From Climacteris rufus (Eukaryota > Chordata > Aves > Passeriformes > Climacteridae), in the NCBI GenBank assembly GCA_013398175.1, contig VZRZ01000282.1:444667-508666 (forward strand): 64,000 nt of DNA, read 5' to 3'. Positions within the stretch are counted from its first letter, which is position 1. Each line of letters begins with the position of its first letter. A program made the position numbers and the translations under genes. The notes beneath the pieces were generated by a model. The model did not search any database, was not told the DNA's origin, and saw only the letters and a list, made by a program, of their open reading frames with translations. Of this stretch, positions 12,542 through 27,500 are shown one piece after another.

Positions 12542-15500
12542 GTAAGAATTTTATTTAATAAAAAGTTAACATGTTAATGTAAGAATTTGTTTTAAATACG
12601 GCATGTATTTTCATTTAAAAATACACAAGGATTAATAATGCTGAAATGAAGATTTTTGATAGAAGAAAAACATTGCAGGATACATAGCTGTATGTAAGAT
12701 AAGTATGTTGTTTTGAGATTTTTTTTTAGAAAGAAAGGATTTGTTCCTTTTTTTTCTGATTGCTATAGAAAAGGCATCCATTTTTTTTTTACATCTTTCA
12801 TTATTACATCTTTCATTAAGCAGCTTTGCAGACACGGAAGGTTTTACTTAGTACAGATTATTTTTGTGCAGCATATGCTGCCTAACAACAGCATGGCTTT
12901 CTCTCTGTACTGTGCATATGATTTTATGCAAGCACTGTCTCATTTTCTCCCAAGGGTACTTGCTCGAGGGAGCCAGGCATTCCTCTAAGGAGCTGAAAAT
13001 TAAAGTGGTTACCATGATCACCATAACGACTGAAAGATGCCATCCCTTGAATGCATTACAATCTGCAGTTTTTAAAAATAATCCCTCACAATTAGTTATG
13101 CTGTTGTTGGCCAAAAAAAAACCAAACCCAAACCAAAAACCAAAAAACCCCCAAATAAGAAAAAGCTGTATCTCAAATAAATATGAACTTTATTGATCCC
13201 CAAGGAAGCAATGACTTCGGCATCTGCCTCATTAAAGGAAATATTTAGTTGGAGCAGACTTGAAAATAAACCTTTGTACAAAGAAAAAAGGATGTATGTG
13301 ACCAGAGTGCTGTTGGATCTGCCATTTTTGGGTTGTATAATTCAGGTCTTGCTTATTCTTGATACAGCAGAAAAATCACAATCTCTCATCCATAACTTCA
13401 AAGCAATTTAATGAAAATTGTTTATATGACCCAACTGAAGAATTAAAAAACCGGCTGAACACGGGCTGAGAAAAAGTAATTCAAAGATGTGACACTGAAT
13501 TCAGTAATTCAACTCAGAGACTGTTTTTATTCCCATCATAATGTTGAGGAAAACAATGAGGCAGAAAAGCTCCTCCAGCACTCAGGCATGGGATATGAGC
13601 AGAAGCTTTACTGTACGCTTGTCCTTGGGTTTAGGAGATGGATGGGTAATCATCTGCTTTCGGGTTGAAGGGGGAGTACTGTCAATGCAAAACTTCCTTT
13701 GGACTTAAGTTCTTCTAATGGCTTCAGTGTTTTACCGGAAGAAAAGCAACATTATTGAATGCCCCCATGTAGCAGGGAGTGGTAGATCCTATAAAAATGT
13801 GACCTCTTCAGATTTTTAAAAATGTCATGGAGTTTTAGGTGAAGATGATTTAGTTTGCTTCTTGCTGGAGGAGAACCCAAACCAGCGCAAGTAGTTTAGA
13901 ACCTATTTCAACAATCTGAGTACAGAACCAAAGCCTGGAGTGGGTGCTGTCTTTACTTTGCAATTTGGTTTGGGTTGAACCCTCAAGATACAACAAAGAA
14001 CGTTCTACATTGCCTTTTGGTGCAAGAGTGTTACAGACTAATTCTCAGTGATGTGTCACAAGGATTTAAAGGGAAATTATACTGCTCTCAGCTTTTGTAC
14101 AAGTAGTCCTTCTAACGTTAAAAGATACATGTAGAATCAGAGTCCTGCAGAGGAGCTGGCAGTGCACAGCTGCAGAGGGAAAGCAGTAACAGTGATTGCA
14201 GTAGAGTCTCTTTTGCTCCTAGAGACAAAAATGAGAACAGGGAGAGCATGAAAATTATTGGCCACAATAATACTGTTCATAAAATGTCAGTAGGAATAGT
14301 AATGATTTTGTTCCTGAGCAGCGCATTGCAATGGGGAGATTGGGATAATTTTTAAAGAATTTTTTGCATCTGCTATGTTCATTCAAAATTGGGCAGTGCA
14401 AGTGTGCATCTTGATGACTGGGAGAAGTTACTTCCCCCAGTTTAGACATCCTGATACATCCATTTTCAGATACAAATCAATTATCTTTTAGTTTCCAATC
14501 TGGTGAGAATAAACATTCCATGTGGACTATTTTTACCAGATTTTAGAATATTTTAAAAAAGCAAATTTATATTCACTGAACAAAGAAAACAAACCTGTGA
14601 GAACAATGGCTTGGGATTTGGGTCTGCCTTTCAAGATGTCAATTTAGTCCTAATGGCAACACAAGTTTCTCTGTATTCCATAACACAGAATTAATTGGAA
14701 GATGTATTTCCTATGTTGTGAGACATCATCATTCATTGTAAAATGTATTTCCAATGTTATAAGAAATGAAGAAGAGCTTGACATTAAAGAATATCTGTGA
14801 ATTTGTGACCTGAAAATATGTTGTCATAACCCTGCTCATTTACCTGTGGTGGGGATGCTGGACAGTGAGAGGAAAAGGAGGGAATCCCACTGGGATACAC
14901 AGGTGTATGCCAACTTCACTGAAGTCAACTTCCTTCTGTTGCTTTTATGAACTTTGATTTTATCACTAGAATTTGGCAAGAGTAGAATTTTAGTGGTCTC
15001 AAATGACTTAGTTAAGTTTGAACAGAGCTCTATATAAATGTGTACTTTACCATTTATTATCCAAATAGTTGATATATTAAAACATTTGCTGTTTGTATTG
15101 AGGCTTTTGGCATGAATGGCTGTAGACCCAGAAAAACAGGAATCAGCTCATAATTTGTGGAACTACGGGTTTTTTAAAAGATTCAAGCATACAAAGCTTT
15201 TGCCAGAGGACAGATGTGATTCTCCCCATGGCACCTCCAGTTGTATTAATCATGTAGCACATTGATATATTAGACCTCTACTGTCTGTTAATTAGATAGT
15301 AGACTGCAACACATCCTTCTGTAGGATACTAATAAATTCAGGCTGTATTTTTTCTAAGGTGTGTAAGAAGTTAATCTTGAACACTCTGTGATTTTCTAAT
15401 TATGAAATAGGGTGATAGTAGTGTAATGCCAATGGAAAGGATAAGGGGCATTAAATATAACAAAAGGGATTTTGCAACTTTCCAAATACCTAGACAGATT

Positions 15501-18500
15501 AGGTTTGGTAGGGATCAAAAGAACATGCTTAAGGGTTTAACTGCAGGAGAGTCTGTTTTCCCGAGGACAGAACTCCTGTAACTGTTTTTCATGGTTTGTC
15601 TGTTAGCCAAAGGGATTGCAACTATAACAACATCCTTCGAAGGTTTCCTTCTTAAAATACATGATGTTAGCAAGAAAGTGGGTTAAAATAACTTCTTCAT
15701 GTTTGCGCCATCTAAGCATAAATTATTTCCTGTAATAACTTAATAAGGACATTGTGACTGTTTAGAATGATGAGCCTAATTAGAAAGCAAATGTTTGTGG
15801 TGCTCCAATTGATTCAATAGTCAACAATTCTTATGTATTGTACGGGAGAAGGCAGTTGTGTGAAAACAATACATCTGTATTGTTTGGCATCTGTATATCC
15901 ATGTAAATGTTTCATCCCCAGTGTCTTAAAGCACTATTTTGATCTATGATTTATATTAAAAGAGACAAATCTAGAATTCTTCCAGTGTCTGTCCTTCTTA
16001 TTTCATGTAAGATCATAGACACGAGATAAATCCCCCAGCAGCAGATTCATCTTCTGCATCCTCAAGCAGCAAAACTGGGAGATGAGCCACTGTCACTGCA
16101 TGCTGAGCGTGCAGTCAGTGTTAGAAAAGGGGACCATGTAGTGAAGGGTTCATCCTTAGGTGTTCTCCAAAGGGAACTTCAGGGGACATTTGTTCTCCCT
16201 TTTCTTAGAGGTTTAGATTTGATCTTTTGAACACTCAGAATGAGAGATATGTTCCTATTTTTTAATTGTAACTGTATGCATTCCTTGGTGTATTTTAAGT
16301 ACTATAAAAGCTGATATACAGTGCTTTAAAATTAGTGATAAAATCCTGCTGATAAGGAAACCAACTATCAGATGTAATAGTTTTGCCAATTTTATTACAG
16401 GAAGCATCTAAGAAATGTAATGGAAAAGTGTTTAGGAATTTTATTCTGATTTTTGGAAGTGTACACTTTGTACACTGTCAGTTACACAATATCTTCTGAA
16501 TCTTATAAATTGTTCTATAGTTTAAAAAGATAATCTAGTCAGGATAGTTAATTAGTCCAAGCATTCAGATTTTAAAGTAAGTTCTTCATGTAGTAGTAAG
16601 ATAAGAGGAGTGTAAAGATGCATACAAATTAATATATGTTCATCTGTCTGTCCATCTAGCCAGTACAGAGAAAATAACAAAACATATGATTTCAAAACTA
16701 TTGTTACTATCTGAAATTAATTGACTTGTTTTTCTTTGATATTGTCTTGTAATATTTTATAATGTTAAAGTACTTTATATACATTTGAGTTCCTTAGACA
16801 CGCTGAAGAACTTGGTTATTAGTATCCAGTATTCTTGTATTTGAAGTATATTGATAATCTGTTTGAGTGATGGTAATGTTTGATACATGGTATTTCTGCA
16901 CATATATTCTGTCTAAAAATCATGTAGAAAGCTGTGTATGCAATACTATGGAGAAATACTATGGAGAAATACTCTGGACAAACCGTGTTACTTGCGAAGA
17001 GTGTTACCAAAAGGGATTCCTGTTGCAGTGTAAGGAGCACCTTAAAGCCACAGGGAATGAATACCTGAGACTGGTTACTTGGACAAAGAATTAGAGGTTT
17101 AGGTGGAGACACAGAGTCCTTTTCAGCACCCTACAGAGTAAAATGAATTAGCAGAGTGTTCATAATTTATGAATAAAGAGGGAGACTCAGTCAGAAAGTT
17201 ACTCTCTAGAGAAATAGGGAGCTGCTTGTAGCAGGGAGATCTGAATATAAAAGTGCAATGCACTCAGGGTCTGATTTTGTTCATGTTTTGAGTAAGAAAT
17301 TGTTCGCTTATTTTAGGAGAAATTTCCTTGTTACAGTGTGGGAATAGCATGCTTTAAAAACCTGCCACGTGGATGCTGAATTACCACACTGGGGTGCTGC
17401 AGTCTTCTTTCAGTTCTGATACAGCTGATCACAAAAGGCTTTCCATGGTGGCTGGATAAATAAGGATAATGTACAACACAGGGAATACAATGTTTTTAAA
17501 TGTCATTCTTATTGCAGTCACAAAAATCAGGTGAAAGATTGTCTTTGAAAATACATTTCAGAAATTAAATCTATTTTAATTTGAAAATGGGGAAATATAC
17601 AGAAATCTGAATATTGCTGATGTCCTATAAAGGCTTCTTTCCTGATATAAAATATGTAATTAAAATAAGATGTACAATTTGAAATATAATTTTCCCCTTA
17701 TTTTTTTAACAGATAGTGCCTTTGTGGATTGCTCCCAACCTGTTAACATTCTCTGGATTTGTCATGATTTTATTTAATTATTTTCTAATATCTTTTTATG
17801 ACTGGGACTACACTGCTTCAGGTAAATATCTTCACATTGTAATTTTTCAGAATTACTGAACTGCTTATACTTCTGAATGTTACAGGAAGGTGTCAGATAC
17901 TTGAACCTTCCACTTATTCCCTTAATGAGGCTCCTGTATGTGCATATAGGAGAATCTACCTCACACATGGCATTATAAATTTACATCATTTTATTAAAAA
18001 ATCTTATTTAATTTTATCCCTAAAATGCTTTTCAGCATATGCTGTTTGAAGTCTATGATAACATCTGATTTGATTTAAAGTTTATTCCAGGGTTTAAATA
18101 CACAACCAAAACCCACCTGAATGTTCTTCCTAAGATTTCACTTTTCCTAATACCTAAACTGATGTCTGAATGAGTTAACTTTCCTTTCATTACTTCACAC
18201 ACCTCCAGTTCAAGACTGCTTCTAGACAAACACATAGCTTCTATATAAAAGTATTTTCAAATTTTGACTTTCAAAGTCTGAGGCCATATTTGCTCCCCAT
18301 TGTAGACCAAGTCAGAAGCTTTTTGGAGCTGATTGCTCCCGAGTTTAGGGCATGTTTGGTTCTGGGCTTCTCAGACCAGCTGTTGGAGCCCACAGAAAGT
18401 AGTAAGCATGTTCCAAGTGATTAATACATTATAGATAGATAGAGAGATAGATAGATAAAAATCAGTGATTTTCTTTAAACTAGACAATTTAGTGAAGACA

Positions 18501-21500
18501 ACACTTTTATTTCCTGGAACAACTACTTTTACCTGCCTTTAATTGTTTTATGCATGTGGTTAGATTCAGGGGGTACTCTTTGGTGGGAGCTGTTTGTACA
18601 TTTATCATAGCAATTCTAGAGGCAGGGATACTTTTTAGCCTTTTTGGTTCAAAAGACAGAATGAGCATTATGTTTTCAGGACCAGCTTGTTCTATAGTTG
18701 TCTGACCTCATTCTTAAACACTTGGGTATTTTTTTTATAAATGCAGCTGATATTTGCTAAGTCCAATAATGCAGGAGCATCCACAACATATCTTTTCAAT
18801 GGGATGATGTTATCTTGACACATTCCCAGTAGATATACATGGAACTTGAAGACATTTGAAATGGTGATTAAGTCTGTTAGAGTTGAGACCTATATATGCA
18901 GTCTGCAGGCTCTTCTCGATTCCACATCAGAACAGCGCCCATAATTTCTCGATTGAAAATGCTCATGCAACCTAATGAGCCTTTTGAGTATCATATATCA
19001 ATCCCATACCTAGGATGAGAAATAAAAAACCTAATTTCCTGGACAGCTGTTTTTCATTCTACAGTTTGCAGATTTGCATCTAGGAGTCAAAAATTGTCAT
19101 AGTTTCTTTCAGAATGGCAAGATGAGGGATTGAGAGCAAGGTAGTCAGGGCACTACTCTAGCTGCTGGCATTTCCTGGCATCATTCAGGCAGGGACACAC
19201 CTCTGCATGCAGAAATTCCTTTTGTTTGGTGCCAAATGACAGAAACCTGAGAGGACTTTGCATTTACCATTGTTTAGTGTCAGTGTAGTACTTACTGGGT
19301 GATGTTTAGGTTAAATAAAACACTCTTTGGAAAAAGAATTGATTTCTTTAAAAGAGCAACAATAAGCTTGGGTTGGTCCTATCAGCAGACCAAGAACAGA
19401 ACACCAGGCTCTGTCGAATTCAACTATCTTCTCCTTTTTCTCAAGGAAAAAAAAAGGGGTGTTAATATCTCTCCTAGCCTAAGGACAAAAACTTCCTGTT
19501 CAGATTTGTAAAGTAAAAGTGCTACACAAACCCCAGATTGGCACTAATAATCATGCTTGAAAACGACTTTTTTTTTGCCTGTAGATATTACATAAACATT
19601 AATTTTTCAATGGGTAGTCTTCCCATGACCTGTGAAAATTTGTGCCTAGTTACTATCATTGTTTTGTGCAATACTAGAGTCTGTTTGGGACAAAAAAACC
19701 TCTACATTACCTTTTGTCCTTTTTGGTGAAAACACATTCAGGCCTGCTCAATGCTTCTTTGACAGAGCTCACTGATGCCTGAAGGTCAAACCCCAAGTAT
19801 TTCAATCTGTTTGATGTAGTGGGTTAATCAGTGGCAACTTGTTTGTATGTATATGCATATCTTGGTGGATTTCTTTGATGTTAACCCCTGTTACACTGGC
19901 TCACTAACCCATTTATTTCAGGTAGCAGTCCTGGACTTGTTCCCACCTGGGTGTGGCTGTTCAGTGCTTTTACCACCTTTTGTGCTTATGCTTTAGGTAA
20001 TGTACAGTGAAATAATTTATATGTCTGACATTTTCATATAGTTTTATCTTCAAATTCACTAGTGCCGATTCTGAGATAAAGAGGCATTGTGGATAAATTA
20101 TTGATCTCTTTCCAAAATAGCTCTCTTAGATTTAAAAAAAAAACAACAAAAACAAACAAACAAACACAAATCAAACCACAAAACAAAAAAATGTTCATAA
20201 GACTTAAAAAAACCCCCAGTGTATTAAGTAATATATTAGAGGTTCTGTGGCAGTAACAGTTATTCCTCTTGAAAGTTCAAATTCTTTTAGAGGAACAATA
20301 GAAATAATTATGTAGCAGCAGACATAGAACAGTTTTCGTTGGAAGGGGCCATCTGGTTCCAATCCCCTTGACGTGGGCCCGGACACCTTCCACTAGACCA
20401 GGCTTGCTCAGAGCCCCATCCAACCTGTCCTTAAACACTTCCAGGGATGGAACATTCACAACTGCTCCAGGCAACCTGATCCAGTGCCTCACCACCCTCA
20501 GAGTAAAGATTTTCTTCCTAATATCTAAACCTCCTCTCTTTCTGTTGGAACCCATTCCCCCTTGTCCTATCCCTATACACCCTTGAAAAAGTCTCTCTCC
20601 AGCTCTCCTTTAGGTGCTGGAAGGCTGCTCTGAGGTTTCCCTGGAGCTTTGTCTTCTCCAGGCAGGATAACCCTAACTCTCTCAACCTGTCTTCATAGGA
20701 GAGTCATTGCTGTTTGGTTTCATAAAATTCTTTGTCCATTGATGATGACATTCTGAGAAGCTCCCTGACACCAACATTAGCAGAGGCTGCTTTCAAAGAC
20801 AGGAAAAATAAAGGACAAAGCAGAGAAAAAAGAAATTATTAGGCGCTTCAGTGCTTATGGTGTGTGTCAGGAGAGATGGTGATGACAGATGTGATGACAG
20901 ACCTGAGCTTCTTATGGAAGTATCTTTTTTTTTTCCTTCCTCTTGCTGTTTTTATCCATGACACATACACCCCAATTTCATATTCCATTTTTACTACTTT
21001 ATACCATGCCTTGACTGTATTTTTATGTATGTTGCACCTTGCTGTGCAGTGGTGTGAAGACGTAGACCTGAAATGATGCAGATCTGGGAATGAGAGGCAT
21101 GTTAGCATGGCTTTTCTGCTTTCTCTTCCAAAGCTATCTTATTCCAAACTAGTCTTTCCACAACATGGTGCAATGGAGTTATTTTCTGGGGAGACTCAAG
21201 ATAGTATATTTAAATGGACTGCACTCTGCTATGTAAAAGGGGTCCAGGAAGGCTGGACATACTTTTAAGAAGGAAACCTTAAAGGCACAGGAACAGGCTA
21301 TGTGCTGAAAGATGAGCCATCAGGGAAGAAGACTGGCCTGGCTGAATAGGGAGTTTTCACTGGAACTGAGGGAGAAAAAAATGAGAGTTTATGACTTTGG
21401 GAAATAGGGGCAGACAACTCAGGAAGAGTATAAGGGCGTCATTAGGTCTTGTAGAGAGAAAATTAGAAAGACAAAAGCTCAGCTAGAACTCAGTGTGACC

Positions 21501-24500
21501 ACCCCTGTGAAAGATAATACAAAGTGGTTTTATAAATACATTAACAACAAAAAAGGGCCAAGGAAAATATCTATCCTTTATCGGCTGTGGAGGGGAACAT
21601 TGTAACCAAGAATGATGAAAAGGCTGGGTTACTCGATGCCTTCTTTGCCTCAGTCTTCAACAAAAAAACCCGATATCCTTAAGGCAGCCAGCCCTCTGAG
21701 CTGGCAGACAGGGATGGGGAGCAGGATAGATCCCCTGTATTCCAGGAGGAAGCAGTCAGTGACCTGCCATGCCACTCAAACACTCACAAGTCTAAGGGGC
21801 CAGAGGGGATCCACACCAGGATACTGAGGAAGCCGGCGGAAGAGCTCGCCAGTCACTCTCCATCCATCGTTTATCATCAGTCCTGGTTAGCCAGGGAGGA
21901 CCCAGATGGCTGGAAATTAGCCAGTGTGGCACCTACCTGCAAGAAGGGTTGGAAGGAGAACTTCAGGCCTGTCAGCCTGATCTCAGTGTCTGAGAAGGTC
22001 ATGGAGCAGTTCATCTTTAGTGTCATTATGCAGCACATGCAGGACAACCAGGGCATCAGGCCCAGCCAGAATGGGTTTAGGAGAGCCAAGTTGTACTTGA
22101 CCAATCTGATCTCCTTTTATGACAAGGTGACCAATCCAGTGAATGCAGGAAAAGCTGTGGATGTTTTCTACCTGGACTTCCATAAAGTCTTTGATACTGG
22201 CTCCCACAGCATTTTTCTGAAGAAGCTGGCAGCCCATGGCTTGGATAGGTGCACTCCTCACTGGGTTATAAACTGGATGGCCAGGCCCAGAGAGTGGTGG
22301 TGGATGGACTTACATCCAGCTGACGGCCTGTCACCAGTGGTGTTCCCCAAGGGCTCAGCATTGGGGCCAGTCCTGTCTAATATTTCTAACAATGATTTGT
22401 ACAAGGGGATCAAGTGCACCCTCAGTCATTTCGCAGCTGGATAGGAGTGTTGATCTGCTGGGGGGCAGGAAGGCTCTGCAGTTGTATGAGGTTCAACAGG
22501 GCCAGGTGCTGGGCCTTCACTTGGTTCACAACAACCCCATCCAGTGCTTCAGGCTTGAGGAAGAGCGGCTGGCAAGCTGCCCAATGGAAAAGGATCTGAG
22601 GATGCTGGATGAGCTGATTGGATGTGAGCCAGTGTGTGCCCAGGAGGACAAGAAGGCCAATGGCATCCTGGCCTGTACCAGCAACAGATACAGGTCTGCC
22701 AGCAGGACCGGGGCAGTGATTGTCCCCCTGTACTCAGCACTGGTAAGGCCACATCTTCAATCCTGTGTTCAGATCTGGGCCCCTTATGTCAATAAAGACA
22801 TTGAGGTGCTGGAATGTGTCCAGAGAAGGGCATTGGAGCTGGGGAAGGGTCTAGAGCAGAAGTCTTATGTGGAGTGGCTGAGGGAGCTGGGGTTGTTCAG
22901 CCTGGAGAAAAGGAGGCTCAGAGGTGACCTTATCATTTTCTACAACTGCCTGAAAGGAGGTTGGAATCAGGTGCCTCAAGGCGTTGGTCTCTTCTTCCAG
23001 ACAATGATCAACAGGACAACAGGAAATGGCCTCAAGCTGTGCTAGGGGAGGTTCCTGTTTGATATCAGGAAGAAATTTTTCTCTGAAAGGGTGGTTAAGC
23101 ATTGGAACAGGCTGCCCAGGATGGTGGTGAAAAGTACTTCCACCATCCCTGGAAGTATTCAAGGAACTACTGGACGTGGCTTTTAGCATTATGATTTAGT
23201 TGACATTCAGTTCAGTCACAGGTTGAACTCGATGATCTTGGAGGTCTTTTCCAACCTCGATAATTCTATTCTATATTTCTAAATGTACACTCTCCTTGGA
23301 GCTACTTCTTGTAAGGCTATTGCAGTGTAGCCACATACTTGTGTGTCATGCTTGAGATACCCCGGCTGCTTACAGATGTGTTATAGGTGTATGCTGCAGT
23401 GCTGTGCAATGTGCTGACCACTTTTGGAACCATACCCATGCATGTAGAGCCATCTTGATTGATCAGGGGTATCCCCTTGTGCAGACATCTTCCTCTGCAT
23501 TGTAAATGCCTTGGCATTTCTATTCAATTGGTGAGATTGTGCCAAAATTATTTTGTCCAGAATTCATTTTCATGTACCATAAAAAGCAGTAGGACAACCA
23601 TCCTTTGAAGCTGAGTACTAGTGAGATTTCCCTAGCAGCTCTCTATACTCAGAAGCAGCATTTTCTTTCGTGAAAGCTATTTTTATTGTAATTGTGTGGA
23701 ATTTAATGAAGTGGCTATTGTTTCATAAATAGGAATTACATATTGAAACTGTTACTGTATGACACCCCAGAAGGCTCACTGGAAGTTCCGCTTCTGAGAT
23801 TCTTAATGTGGATGGTATTTGCCAATGAGGCCTGTGGCTCCTAATACTTGGAAGACAAGGAGTATGATGCTGACAGTCAAAGCTATAATGAACTAATGTA
23901 TATGTAGATTTTTATGTCTGCTGTCCAAGCCACTTCATGAAATATTTAGTCTCAGATTTAATTTTGCATGGCCAAACTTTTCCCTCCAGAAGACTGCAAA
24001 GAGCCATAATAACTAACTAAATATGCAACTGTAATCTCTCTCAGCTTCTTTTTAATAACACAATTCTCTCTCCAAATTCCCTAGCACATTACTCTTACCT
24101 CCTGCTTTTTTAAGGTGGTTTGGTATGATTTCCCTTTCCATTAAATGAAGAGCTCTTTTCTGGTACTTTGGATTCCATTCTTTAAAAGTTATATAAACTT
24201 TAATAAAACTGAACCTTTATGAGACAAAATCATAATGTAAGAATTCTAAAGTAATGAAAATGTGGGACAGTGTGTGTCCACTATTGAACACACGGCATTG
24301 TTGGCATGAATTATTTCAAACTGAAACCTAAACCAGAAGATATTTTCAATCTCTTAAAAAGCTAATGAAACTACATGGAAAATGTGGTTAAGGATTTCTG
24401 AAAATCCAATTTTATGTATGTGTCATATAGTTCCTGTATTTTCCTCCATGACCATTATAATTACAAGTACTGTATTTTATGACAACATTATAAGCCTCTT

Positions 24501-27500
24501 TTTAGTAAAACTAAAGTTCTTGCAAAATGAAAACCACTCTTTAACTGTGAGGTACATATTTTAGTGTCTCATTCGAATGTGATTTTATGACAACCTAAAA
24601 CTTATAAATAAACAAATCTTGTAACATTCTCATTTTGAGAAAGTATTACCTGTGTAACTGAATTCTCTCTGATTTGAAATGAGTGTTCTTGAAATATGAA
24701 AACTATAAATCCTTTAGGGTTGTTTAAATACTTAGTGCTAGTTCAGTTTTCAAAGTATTGTTTAATGGATGGAAGAATGTCTACGTTTGTAGCAACACCA
24801 TTCAAGTAACCTCAAGCTTGTACAATTTTCTTTCTGCACATTTTAGTCAAAAATTCAGTGGTAATGTTAATAGAAAGTGTGTCTCTAGAAGGAGGCAAGC
24901 TATATTTGAAATCCTCTATGAAATATTCAAATTTTAGAGTTGTGAGAATTGTCTCAAGTGATTTGTATTTGAGCAGAGGATATCTCACAGATATCACAGG
25001 TATTATAACAGAAAGATAGTCTAAAATCTGTACAAAAGAAAAGCCCACGTCTTCCTGGTTTAAGTCCCTAAAGTATATTTACATTAAACAAAATTCATAG
25101 TACTGCCAAATAATCTGGAGAAGTAAGTAGCATATGATCTATAGCAGCTGTGGAGTCTTTGGTCTCACTCTTCTGAGTTGTATTCCTAGTCAGTTTCGGG
25201 TTATTAGCTATCAATAGCTAATAATTGTTAGCTATAGTACCTTCCAAGTAACATCAAAAAGAAAATCATTCCATTTTATGTTGAGATCCAAGACAACAAT
25301 AAGTAATCTGTAGGGTTTGTTCTGTGTACTTTTTCCTGAGAGGTTAATCCTTCGTCTTTACACTTCACTTTAAGAGGAAAATATTTCTATTTTTCACGAG
25401 CACAGTCCCAGAGAAGAGACTAAGGGTATAGTTTGACATTACAACTAAGGAAGGTTTCAGCTGCTAAACCACTGTTCTCCTCCCTACATTCACCACCCCT
25501 CTCTTGTGCCATCTCCCTTGCTTTTTGTACCATTCATGGCACCAATTCAGTGGCCCAGAAGAAAATGTAATGTTTGCTGTCTTTCCATCAGCTGAACAGG
25601 CTGCAGGTCCCCCTGTTCAACAGCAGTGAACTATCAGATCAACTCAAACCATATTGTCCAACTGTTATGAATATGAGAGAGTTTAGATGGGTTTTAATTC
25701 TCTTGGAGTGGCCTGCACTCCAAAACCATGTGTTCTCTCTCTGGTTCTTTAGTTATGATCGATCAGGATTATTACAACATGGATAGATTTATTGTAATAG
25801 TCACAAGAAAACACATGTGAGGCCAGAATTTAAGCAAAACTTCTTACTACACAGGATAAACAAAGAGATACTACCAGTAGAATAAATAGTGCACAAAAAT
25901 AAAGGTACCTATAGCAAAGAAATAGGAAGGTTAGAACTCAATGTAACTTACCAATTCTTTTCACTCAGCTTGTAGAAGAGAAGCGTAAAAATACGGCATA
26001 CTGATGTCTTAAAGTATGTCAGAGAAAACAGTTTGTGCACTTTGAGAACTAACAAAACTGTTGTCTGGGTTTTTGAGTTTTACAGTGCTCTTTTACATCC
26101 GTAAAATCCTTGTGTCTGTCAGTCACTTTATCTTGGATGTTCTGCCTTCCCAGCAAAGAGCTCACAGCTGGCACCAAGAAATTTAGGGGAAGATGGTCCT
26201 CTAATGTTAGCATCAGCAGATAAGATTTGGCAGAGAGAGGAGGGCTGAAACCATCCTGCCACACCAACTACATTCTCAGAGTGAGGTCCATCTTTCAAGC
26301 AGTCAAGTGCTAAAAGTGATCAATATGTAATGCACCTTAACTATAATGTGTTCTTAGAATCATGTCATCGTACATGTTGGAAAAGACCTTTAAGATCCTC
26401 AGGTCCAACCAGTAACCCGTCACTGTCAAGTCCACTACGAAACCAGGTCTCCAAGTGCCCTATCTACACATCTTTTAAATACCTCCAGCCATGGGGACTC
26501 CACCACTTTTCTGGGCAGCCCGTTCCAATACTTGACAACCCTCTTGGTGAAGAAATTTTTCCTAATGTCCTATGTAACCTCCCCGGGTGTGACCTAGAGC
26601 CATTTCTTCTTGTCCTGTCACTTGTTACCTGGGAGAAGAGACTGCCCCCCACCTTACTACAAGCTCCTTTCAGGTAGTTGTAGGGAGGTCTTCCCTGAGC
26701 CTCCTTTTCTCCAGGCTGAACAACCCCAGCTCCGTCAGCCACTCCTCATAGGGCTTGTGCTTCACACCCTTCACCAGCTCCATCGCCTTTTTCTGGACAC
26801 CCTCCAGCACCTCAATGTCTTTCTTGGAGTGAGGGGCTCAGAACTGAACACAGCATTTGAGGTGCAGCCTCACCAGTGCCGAGTACAGGGGGACAATCCC
26901 TGCCCTGGTTCTGCTGGCCACACTGCTTCTGATACAGGCCAGGATGCCACTGGCCTTCTTGTCCACATGGGCACACTCTTGTATACCAAGATTTCAATTG
27001 AAAGACACTTTAACATACATGTCAGCACAAATACATTTTGTGAGATTTGCTCCTGGAAACTGTCATATAACTATTATTGAGATATTGAGCATCAGACAAC
27101 TTTAAATGCCTTAGTGAATCTACCTCACAAGAGGTCTGATGGTTTAGAGGGTTCACAACACCAACGGACAGGCAAGAAACCCCATGGACCCTTTTCGCCA
27201 CTTGAAACTGATTGCAGGGACTGACATAAAAGTGTTTCAAGATCACTGGGGACAAGTAATTATGAGTGTCTTTCTAAAACTCATAAGGAAGGTGGCATTT
27301 AGTTTCAGACCTGAGGTCAGGACAGAAAAACTACTTGATAACTGAAGCAATTATTTTACAAGCAGTTCTAACCTGTTGGTATTGAGGGGGCTGTTGTGTT
27401 TCAGTTTGCTGTCATCAGTGTAATTTTCTCATATGTTATATATGGAAATAGTGAAGTGTATGTGAAGAAAGTTACTCCTTTTGTTTTGCTCTAATTCTTT

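Noticed and set aside
16867..17094. 75-codon open frame in intron 2, including a 13-bp tandem repeat
   Set aside because: No homology recognised, and it does not fit between exons 2 and 3 of the family, which join directly.
21926..23045. Two long open frames that look like a gene
   Set aside because: They are the reverse-transcriptase remains of a CR1 LINE, with a frameshift and a lost FADD motif, and not a host gene.
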